From Bacteroidia bacterium (lineage in GTDB: Bacteria; Bacteroidota; Bacteroidia; Bacteroidales; UBA5342), in NCBI GenBank assembly GCA_030433225.1, contig JAUIMD010000036.1:1-10620 (forward strand): a DNA stretch of 10,620 nucleotides, given 5' to 3'. Numbering within the stretch: the stretch's first letter is position 1; every line of letters begins with the position of its first letter. A model generated the notes under the pieces. The model was not told the origin of the DNA. It ran no database searches and saw nothing but the letters and a program-made list of their open reading frames with translations. Both the position numbers and the translations under genes were made by a program. Below, piece by piece: positions 1 through 5,246 of the stretch.

Positions 1-426
1 ATGTTCATTTATCGCATTTAATTGCAGCTTAGGAATTCCGGGGTAAGGGGTAGCATCAAACACATAGGGCAATTCCCGTTTTATGGCCTCCTGCACCCGT
101 GGTTCTGCGTACACCTGCATAGGCTTTTGCATCAGCCAGTTAAACGCGCGAATATCATCCAGCCCGGCAATATGGTCCTTGTGCTCATGCGTAAAAAGTA
201 CAGCATCCAGTTTTTTAGTAGCGCTGTTAAGCATTTGTTGCCTAAAATCCGGGCCGGTATCAATGACAACCGTGGTATTTTCGGATTCAATTTTTAGTGC
301 AGTACGCAATCTTTTATCTCTAGCGTCGCCGGAAGTGCAAACCGGACAGTCGCACCCAATCACCGGTACACCAAAGGACGTGCCCGTTCCAAGTACAGTT
401 ATGTGTAACGCTTTTGATTTTGTCAT
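1..426 (-). CDS. PhnP-like MBL-fold metallo-hydrolase (N-terminal part; C-terminus outside window)
   Basis: The minus-strand frame starts at ATG 426-424 and stays open for 142 codons to the window edge, so the C-terminal part is missing. The N-terminus reads GTGTSFGVPVIGCDCPVC (residues 13-30). The metal-binding signature of the metallo-beta-lactamase fold follows at 79-85 (THEHKDH: H80, H82, D84, H85). Cysteines 25, 27 and 30 have the C-x-C-x2-C spacing that in E. coli PhnP binds a structural zinc. The family includes phosphodiesterases acting on cyclic phosphate substrates. No phosphonate (phn) genes lie nearby, so the substrate here is unknown and a C-P lyase role should not be assumed. 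A TACCTTTG box lies 12 bases upstream of the start, and the gene is divergent from the DUF456 gene. Family assignment is firm; biochemical role is not. Confidence 0.9.
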   Translation of the reverse strand, partial: MTKSKALHITVLGTGTSFGVPVIGCDCPVCTSGDARDKRLRTALKIESENTTVVIDTGPDFRQQMLNSATKKLDAVLFTHEHKDHIAGLDDIRAFNWLMQKPMQVYAEPRVQEAIKRELPYVFDATPYPGIPKLQLNAINEH

Positions 427-437
427 AATTGTGGTGC

Positions 438-445
438 CAAAGGTA
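438..445 (-). promoter_or_regulatory. Bacteroidota -7 box for the metallo-hydrolase gene
   Basis: Read on the minus strand, the bases are TACCTTTG, an exact match to the Bacteroidota -7 consensus TAnnTTTG. The box ends 11 bases before the ATG at 426, which implies a very short leader. I see no clear -33 TTTG at the expected distance. Confidence 0.5.
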
Positions 446-574
446 ACGAAGTTCGGGCATTCCACACTTCCCTTAAAAGGCTTTTACGGATTCGCCACCC
501 GGTACATGCCCCCTGTTTACCCCGCACTTTTCCTCCGTTCATCGAAAAACGATTTACAGGCAAATTTGTTTCCT

Positions 575-582
575 TATTTTTG
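575..582 (+). promoter_or_regulatory. Bacteroidota -7 box for the DUF456 gene
   Basis: TATTTTTG matches TAnnTTTG exactly and ends 11 bases before the ATG at 594. A TTTA at 553-556 is a weak -33 candidate with an 18-base spacer. It is divergent from the box at 438-445, so the 167-base gap serves two genes in opposite directions. Confidence 0.5.
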
Positions 583-593
583 CCCCTAAAAAC

Positions 594-1073
594 ATGGATA
601 TTGTACTGGTTATACTCGGCATTTTGCTTACGCTGGTTGGCATTGCGGGCTGCATCATTCCCGGGCTACCCGGCACACCGTTGAATTTTGTTGCCGTTTT
701 GCTGCTTCACTGGACACGTTTTGCCCAATATTCCACCCAACAGTTGGTTTTGTATGGAGGCATTGCCCTGGCCATTTATGTTATTGATGCCTACCTCCCA
801 ATTTGGGGCACTAAAAAATATGGTGGATCAAAGTCTGGTGTTTGGGGCAGTATTATTGGATTGCTGCTGGGGATGTTTTTCTTTCCCCCATTTGGCATTA
901 TTATTGGCCCGTTTTTAGGTGCGGTGGTTGGAGAACTGCTGGCAGGGAAAGATCAAAAAACGGCATTGCGATCAGGCTGGGGCGCCTTTGTGGGGTTTAT
1001 TACCGGTACAGGACTTAAACTGGCAGGCTCCGGCTGGTTAACCTGGATCTTTTTTCGCGACCTGATTACCTAA
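594..1073 (+). CDS. DUF456 family small integral membrane protein
   Basis: The product has 159 residues and is almost entirely hydrophobic and glycine-rich. An N-terminal helix (about 3-22) runs into the motif IIPGLPGTPLN (21-31). Further hydrophobic segments lie at about 52-70, 84-116 and 128-155, the last two being rich in small residues (GSIIGLLLGMFFFPPFG and GAFVGFITGTG). This paired glycine-rich arrangement is typical of the DUF456 family of bacterial inner-membrane proteins, whose function is unknown. The glycine-zipper look suggests tightly packed helices, but no transport or enzymatic residue stands out. The ATG at 594 follows an A-rich stretch and a -7 box, which supports the start. 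The gene is probably monocistronic, because a hairpin with a T-run follows the stop and rnpB has its own promoter. Confidence 0.85.
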   Translation: MDIVLVILGILLTLVGIAGCIIPGLPGTPLNFVAVLLLHWTRFAQYSTQQLVLYGGIALAIYVIDAYLPIWGTKKYGGSKSGVWGSIIGLLLGMFFFPPFGIIIGPFLGAVVGELLAGKDQKTALRSGWGAFVGFITGTGLKLAGSGWLTWIFFRDLIT

Positions 1074-1076
1074 ATC

Positions 1077-1103
1077 CTACCGGTTAAATCCGGTGGCACT
1101 TTT
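1077..1103 (+). terminator. Probable rho-independent terminator after the DUF456 gene
   Basis: Bases 1077-1083 (CTACCGG) pair with 1090-1096 (CCGGTGG) around the six-base loop TTAAAT, giving seven pairs of which one is T-G. A short T-run (1100-1103) follows three bases later. The hairpin begins four bases after the stop codon. It is modest in strength, but its position between the stop codon and the rnpB promoter fits a terminator. Confidence 0.45.
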
Positions 1104-1113
1104 CCCTCCCATA

Positions 1114-1143
1114 TTGTACACGCATTATTATTGCTTAACTTTG
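1114..1143 (+). promoter_or_regulatory. rnpB promoter (-33 TTG, -7 TAACTTTG)
   Basis: TTG at 1114-1116 is separated by 19 bases from TAACTTTG at 1136-1143, an exact match to the Bacteroidota -7 consensus. Transcription starting about five bases after the box would begin at G1148, the first base of the P1 helix of RNase P RNA. The agreement between promoter and RNA 5' end makes this the best-supported promoter in the window. Confidence 0.75.
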
Positions 1144-1147
1144 CAGC

Positions 1148-1488
1148 GAGCAGGCCGGCTTGTCGCTGCTGTTGTATTACAGTGGAGGAAAGTCCGGGCT
1201 ACACAGGACATCGTACTTTTGAAAAAAAGGTGGCCGTGAGGTTACAGGAACAGGGAAGAAAACAACCGCTACAATGTTTTATACTTTGCAGTAAGGGTGA
1301 GAAGGTGGTGTAAGAGACCACCAGGTGTAAAAGTGATTTTGCATGCTGCCTGTCTTACGAGTTGCAAGGCCATGTATACCGGCGCTAAGGGCTGTCCGCC
1401 TTTGCCGGGGGGTAGGCCGCTGAGATAAATGACAAGCAACCGGACTCGTCCGGTGACAGAACCTGGCTTACAGGCCTGCTCATTTTTT
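1148..1488 (+). ncRNA. rnpB: RNase P RNA, bacterial class A
   Basis: This is the catalytic RNA of ribonuclease P, which removes 5' leaders from precursor tRNAs. The conserved blocks appear in order. GAGGAAAGTCCGGGCT (1185-1200) carries the 5' strand of P4. Next come the GTAAGGGTGAGAAGG block (from 1291) and its hairpin GGTGGT/ACCACC (1304-1309 with 1317-1322). AGATAAATGAC lies at about 1423-1433, and ACAGAACCTGGCTTA (1456-1470) carries the 3' strand of P4. P1 closes the molecule with nine perfect pairs, 1148-1156 (GAGCAGGCC) with 1473-1481 (GGCCTGCTC). A T-run at 1483-1488 follows directly and probably marks the 3' end, which is uncertain by a few bases. Total length near 340 bases is normal. 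A short open frame across this region is coincidental. One P4 pair (G1196-T1464) is a G-U wobble. Confidence 0.95.
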
Positions 1489-1552
1489 AAAATGCGCCTT
1501 AATAGAAATACACCGCATGCACGGTAGTAGTTCTTGTTACAGATGAATATAT

Positions 1553-2878
1553 ATGAATAGCCTGAAACAGTTTATTGTTTTTATCCGCAAAAACTTGTGG
1601 AGCATTCCCGAAGGAGAAATTTCAAAACTCAACAAAATCGTATTGGGCCAGGTGCGCGTGGTGGCCATTGCCATTAAAGGTGCCATTACCGACAATATTT
1701 TTCAAAAAGCATCGGCCCTTACCTACTACACCCTATGGGCCCTAATTCCGGTACTGGCCTTATTCTTCGGTATTGCAAAGGGCTTCGGTTTTCAGGATGT
1801 GATTGAGCGGGTGTTGCTGAAACAGTTTTCCACCCAACCGGAAGTAGCCGTGCAGATTAACGAATTGGTAGGCAAATACCTGGAAACGCTGCAGGGTGGA
1901 TTTTTAGTGGGAATTGGTATTGTCATTCTGTTATGGTCGGTGATTAACGTACTGAATCAAATTGAAATTGTTTTTAACGAGATTTGGCAAAACCCCAAGT
2001 CGCGTCCGTTTATTCGCAAAATTACCGACCACATCGGGCTGCTTATTCTGATGCCTATTTTTGTAGTTATTACCTCGGGTGCCAACTTAATTATTTTAAG
2101 CTATGTGGATGTATTTGTGGATAAATACGGCATGGAAATGGTAATAGCCCCACTGGCTGCTGCCTTTGCCAAGCTGCTGCCTTACGTACTCTACATTGTT
2201 ATGTTTACGGTCATTTACCTGGTAATACCAAACGTGCGAGTAAAATTTACCAGTGCCCTAATACCGGGAGTATTCGTTGGTATACTTTTTCAGGTATTGC
2301 AAATGACCTATTTTAACAGCCAGGTTTGGTTTAGCCGTATTCATACGGTTTATTCGGGATTGGTTGCCCTGCCCCTGCTGCTGTTATACATCCAAATTGG
2401 CTGGACCATTATTCTGCTGGGAGCCGAAATTTCGTTTGCCAACCAAAACATTAAAAACTTTATGTACAACGACCAGGTAAGTGCCATTAGCCAAGGCTAT
2501 AAGCGCAAGCTATTGTTGTTTATTTCCTACATTATTATTAACCGTTTTAAGGAAGGAGAGCCCCCCTTATCGGCCGAGGATATTGCCGACCAATACAACA
2601 TACCCATACGTTTGGTAAACCGCATATTGTTTAAGCTGACCAAAGCCGGCATAATAAGTGAGGTAGCCCCTACCGAGGCGCAGGATACCAGCTACCAACC
2701 CGCCATTGACATTAACAAACTTACCATTGCTTATATTCTGCAACACGTAAACAGTACAGGTTCCAGCGATTTTGTGCCCATAAAAACCAAGGAATTTGAG
2801 CACCTGAGCACCATTATTGACACGCAGAAACTGGATGCAGAAAATTCTTCTTCGAATATTTTATTGGCTGATTTGTAA
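1553..2878 (+). CDS. YihY/BrkB-family inner-membrane protein with C-terminal winged-helix-like segment
   Basis: This 441-residue protein has the six hydrophobic segments of the YihY (UPF0761, BrkB) family, at about 54-73, 115-135, 160-183, 198-225, 233-254 and 266-292. Family motifs are visible: ASALTYYTLWALIPVLAL (53-70) and VYSGLVALPLLLLYIQIGWT (266-285), followed by LLGAEIS. The family was once misnamed ribonuclease BN; no nuclease residues are present and its function is unknown. After the last helix a soluble tail of about 140 residues includes a segment (about 318-398) resembling a winged helix: LSAEDIADQYNIPIRLVNRI (339-358), then a helix ending KAGIISEV. Such tails occur in family members and more likely mediate protein contacts than DNA binding. 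The ATG at 1553 overlaps a five-codon frame starting at 1543 and ending at 1560. The promoter is not clear; read-through from rnpB is possible. Confidence 0.88.
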   Translation: MNSLKQFIVFIRKNLWSIPEGEISKLNKIVLGQVRVVAIAIKGAITDNIFQKASALTYYTLWALIPVLALFFGIAKGFGFQDVIERVLLKQFSTQPEVAVQINELVGKYLETLQGGFLVGIGIVILLWSVINVLNQIEIVFNEIWQNPKSRPFIRKITDHIGLLILMPIFVVITSGANLIILSYVDVFVDKYGMEMVIAPLAAAFAKLLPYVLYIVMFTVIYLVIPNVRVKFTSALIPGVFVGILFQVLQMTYFNSQVWFSRIHTVYSGLVALPLLLLYIQIGWTIILLGAEISFANQNIKNFMYNDQVSAISQGYKRKLLLFISYIIINRFKEGEPPLSAEDIADQYNIPIRLVNRILFKLTKAGIISEVAPTEAQDTSYQPAIDINKLTIAYILQHVNSTGSSDFVPIKTKEFEHLSTIIDTQKLDAENSSSNILLADL

Positions 2879-2931
2879 CAACACCCCCGTTACGCACCCC
2901 GGTTTGTACCAAACTGTGCTTGTACTGATAA

Positions 2932-2969
2932 TTTTCAAGTGCCAGCCAATGCCGGCTAAAAGTTGAAAA
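2932..2969. repeat. Inverted repeat TTTTCAA...TTGAAAA overlapping a promoter-like site
   Basis: TTTTCAA (2932-2938) and TTGAAAA (2963-2969) are perfect inverted copies. Between them AGCC (2944-2947) and GGCT (2953-2956) form an inner dyad. The right arm contains the TTG proposed as the -33 element of the following promoter, so it could be an operator. It could also be a stem-loop ending yihY transcription, although no T-run follows directly. Confidence 0.3.
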
Positions 2970-2992
2970 ACCAATATTATTTTTTATTTTTA
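2963..2992 (+). promoter_or_regulatory. Probable promoter of the exonuclease/MltF/AddB-like cluster
   Basis: TTG at 2963-2965 is followed after 19 bases by TATTTTTA at 2985-2992, one mismatch from TAnnTTTG. The spacing is identical to that of the rnpB promoter. Transcription would begin near 2998, leaving a leader of roughly 70 bases that carries the hairpin at 3004-3052. Confidence 0.4.
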
Positions 2993-3003
2993 GTACGCAA
3001 ACC

Positions 3004-3052
3004 ATGCGTTTTGTGCCACAACGGGAAGTGATGTAAGCCATTGGCACCGCAT
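3004..3052 (+). promoter_or_regulatory. Leader hairpin enclosing a 10-codon reading frame, upstream of the exonuclease gene
   Basis: ATGCG (3004-3008) pairs with CGCAT (3048-3052), and GTGCCA (3013-3018) pairs with TGGCAC (3042-3047). This gives eleven perfect pairs interrupted only by a four-T bulge on the 5' side, with a 23-base loop. The 5' strand starts with an ATG opening a 10-codon frame (MRFVPQREVM, stop 3034-3036) lying within the hairpin. A second frame of five codons (ATG 3053, stop TGA 3068-3070) overlaps the start codon of the exonuclease gene. The pairing is seen directly; a role in translation control is inference. Confidence 0.4.
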
Positions 3053-3066
3053 ATGATCAACCAAAT

Positions 3067-3810
3067 ATGAGCACTCAACTTTCACCCGAAAACCTCTTGT
3101 TTCTCGACATTGAAACCGTACCGGCCTATGCCAGCTTCGGGGAGGTGCCCGAACGCCTGAAACCCCTTTGGGAAGATAAGTTTGCCAAATTCAGCAACCG
3201 CAATCCACAGCGCTACCCCGAAAATTTTACGGCCGAAGAGGGCTACAATGAGGCTGGAATATTTGCCGAATTCGGGAAAATAGTGTGCATTTCAGTGGGG
3301 TTTATCCATACGGTAGGAAAAAAACGCCACTTCAAACTTAAATCGTATGCCGGATCGGACGAAAAACAATTGCTGAACGCTTTTGCCGAAATGTTGCTGC
3401 GCTGGGAAACCAATCCAAAGCACACCCTATGCGGACACAACATAAAAGAGTTCGACCTCCCGTACATTGCCCGACGCATGGTAATTCAGCAAATTCCATT
3501 GCCTAAAATGCTGCAAATAGCCGGTAAAAAACCCTGGGAAATTACGTTTGTAGACACCCTGGAATTATGGAAATTCGGTGACTTCAAGCATTACACATCC
3601 CTGTCGTTGCTTACTGCGGTATTCAACATTCCAACCCCAAAAGATGACATTGACGGCAGCGAAGTACGCCACGTATATTACGAAGAAAACAATGTGGAGC
3701 GCATTGCGACTTACTGCGAAAAGGATGTACTGGCAACGGCCCAGGTTTACTTGTACCTATCCGGCCATCCCCTGCTCGACCCTGATTTAGTGGAAGTTTC
3801 ACCAACATAA
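3067..3810 (+). CDS. DEDDy-type 3'-5' exonuclease, PolB-exonuclease-like (PF10108 type)
   Basis: The 247-residue product carries the three exonuclease motifs of the DnaQ-like superfamily. Exo I is LFLDIETVP (11-19; D14, E16). Exo II is LCGHNIKEFDLPYIARR (121-137; D130). Exo III is YCEKDVLATAQ (216-226; Y216, D220), the Y-x3-D form that defines the DEDDy subgroup. All four metal-binding acidic residues and the catalytic tyrosine are present, so it should be active. It matches the stand-alone 3'-5' exonucleases related to the proofreading domain of family B DNA polymerases; no polymerase domain is attached. The likely role is trimming single-stranded or mispaired 3' ends in repair, but the physiological substrate is not established. 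It is the first gene of a tight cluster, ending five bases before the MltF-like gene. The chosen ATG places Exo I close to the N-terminus, as usual. Confidence 0.9.
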   Translation: MSTQLSPENLLFLDIETVPAYASFGEVPERLKPLWEDKFAKFSNRNPQRYPENFTAEEGYNEAGIFAEFGKIVCISVGFIHTVGKKRHFKLKSYAGSDEKQLLNAFAEMLLRWETNPKHTLCGHNIKEFDLPYIARRMVIQQIPLPKMLQIAGKKPWEITFVDTLELWKFGDFKHYTSLSLLTAVFNIPTPKDDIDGSEVRHVYYEENNVERIATYCEKDVLATAQVYLYLSGHPLLDPDLVEVSPT

Positions 3811-3815
3811 GCGAT

Positions 3816-5243
3816 ATGCCCAAATTCATCGTTCACCTATTTTTCGCCCTGTTTCTGGCGGCTTGCGGAGGGAAACAACCCCCCGACTCCACCCGGCAAA
3901 CACCCTCTGAGCCAACACCACAATCGGGCATGGAAAAAGTATTGGAACGAGGGGAACTGGTAGCACTTACGGCCTATAGCAGTTCCTCCTATTTTATTTA
4001 CAAAGGGCAAACGATGGGCTACGAGTACGAGCTGCTGCAATACCTGGCGGATTACCTGGATGTTGACCTGCGCATTAATATTGTGGATGATATTGACAGT
4101 ATTTTAACCTTTTTGAACGATGGCAAAGGAGACATTGTGGCCTATACCCTAACGGTTACCAACGATCGAAAAGAACGCGTAAATTTTACCGAAAACCTGT
4201 TTATTTCAGAACAAACGCTCATCCAGAAAAAGCCCGACAATTGGTACAACCTTCCCAAATACAAAGTAGACCGGCAATTGATTCGCAACGTACTGGAACT
4301 GGCCGACAAGGAAGTGCACGTGCGCAAAAACAGCTCCTACTACGAAAGGCTCATTAACCTGAGCAACGAAATGGGAGTAAACATTAACATTGTGGCGGTA
4401 GAAGGCAACACCACTACGGAGGATTTAATTGACATGGTGGCGCGGGGCGAAATTGCCTATACTGTGGCCGACCGTGAGATTGCGCAAAATTACAGCACCT
4501 ACAACCCCATAGTGGATTATAAAACTGCCATAAGTTTGCCCCAGCAAATGGCCTGGGCAGTACCTAAAGATGCCCCTTTGTTGCTGGATACCATTAATGC
4601 CTGGCTAACCCATTTTAAAAAATACAAGGACTATTACTACATTTACGACAAGTACTTTAATAACCCCAAACGGGCACGGCGCATTGCCAAAAGCTCGTAT
4701 TTCTCGTTTCTCAACCCACACCTTTCGCCCTATGATGACCTCATTAAAAAAGGAGCCGAAAAAATAAACTGGGACTGGAGATTGCTGGCCGCACAAATTT
4801 ACCAGGAATCGAGGTTTGATGCCGGTGAAACCTCATGGATGGGTGCACTGGGACTTATGCAGGTGTTGCCTGCCACCGCCGAAATGTATGGCACTTTTGA
4901 TTTACACCATCCCGAACAAAACATTATGGCCGGCACCCGCCACCTGAAACGCATTAAAGAGAAATTCGCTTATCTCGACAGCATTAACCAGATAAAATTT
5001 ACCCTGGCTTCGTACAACGTTGGAACCGGTCACATTTATGATGCCATACGGCTGGCTAAAAAGTTTAACAAGGATACCCTGCTTTGGGACGACAATGTGG
5101 CCGAAATGATTTTGTTAAAAAGTAAACCCGAATATTATAAACTTAAAGAATGTAGAAATGGTTATTGCAGGGGGCGCGAACCCTACGAATACGTGGATGA
5201 GATTATGGCACGCTACGAAGACTACAAACAACTAATAAAGTAA
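3816..5243 (+). CDS. MltF-like lipoprotein: solute-binding-like domain plus lytic transglycosylase
   Basis: The product has 475 residues. A signal peptide (1-16) ends in the lipobox LAAC with C17 as the lipidation site, then a Pro/Ser/Thr linker (about 20-37). Residues 38-280 resemble the family 3 periplasmic solute-binding domain (LERGELVALTAYSSSSYFIY, and MGYEYELLQYLADYL at 67-81). Residues about 308-440 form a lytic transglycosylase domain with catalytic E331 in YQESRF, GALGLMQVLPATA (343-355) and ASYNVGTGHIYDA (398-410). A tail with C446 and C451 (YCRGREPYEYV) is also typical of MltF. The enzyme should cleave peptidoglycan glycan strands to 1,6-anhydromuramyl ends, probably anchored in the outer membrane facing the periplasm. 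In MltF the first domain regulates activity rather than importing solute. It begins five bases after the exonuclease gene and ends three bases before the AddB-like gene. Domain order and length fit MltF well. Confidence 0.92.
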   Translation: MPKFIVHLFFALFLAACGGKQPPDSTRQTPSEPTPQSGMEKVLERGELVALTAYSSSSYFIYKGQTMGYEYELLQYLADYLDVDLRINIVDDIDSILTFLNDGKGDIVAYTLTVTNDRKERVNFTENLFISEQTLIQKKPDNWYNLPKYKVDRQLIRNVLELADKEVHVRKNSSYYERLINLSNEMGVNINIVAVEGNTTTEDLIDMVARGEIAYTVADREIAQNYSTYNPIVDYKTAISLPQQMAWAVPKDAPLLLDTINAWLTHFKKYKDYYYIYDKYFNNPKRARRIAKSSYFSFLNPHLSPYDDLIKKGAEKINWDWRLLAAQIYQESRFDAGETSWMGALGLMQVLPATAEMYGTFDLHHPEQNIMAGTRHLKRIKEKFAYLDSINQIKFTLASYNVGTGHIYDAIRLAKKFNKDTLLWDDNVAEMILLKSKPEYYKLKECRNGYCRGREPYEYVDEIMARYEDYKQLIK

Positions 5244-5246
5244 ATT

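Noticed and set aside
83..589. A 168-codon open frame on the plus strand
   Set aside because: It is antisense to the metallo-hydrolase gene, whose motifs are unambiguous on the minus strand, and its translation has no recognisable domain.
1131..1313. A 60-codon open frame on the plus strand
   Set aside because: It begins within the rnpB promoter and runs through conserved RNase P RNA blocks, so it is not a gene.
1543..1560. A five-codon frame (ATG 1543, stop 1560) overlapping the yihY start
   Set aside because: The sequence is a run of alternating A and T, so a chance ATG is likely; nothing else supports regulation by it.
2902..2914. Small hairpin GTTTG-TAC-CAAAC after yihY as a terminator
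   Set aside because: It has five pairs, a three-base loop and no T-run, which is too weak to call.
2814..3047. A 77-codon open frame on the minus strand across the yihY-exonuclease gap
   Set aside because: It overlaps the end of yihY, has no family resemblance and lies over the promoter and leader structures of the plus-strand cluster.
3816..5243. MltF-like protein as an amino-acid ABC transporter binding protein
   Set aside because: The N-terminal domain resembles solute-binding proteins, but a complete lytic transglycosylase domain follows and no permease or ATPase genes are adjacent.
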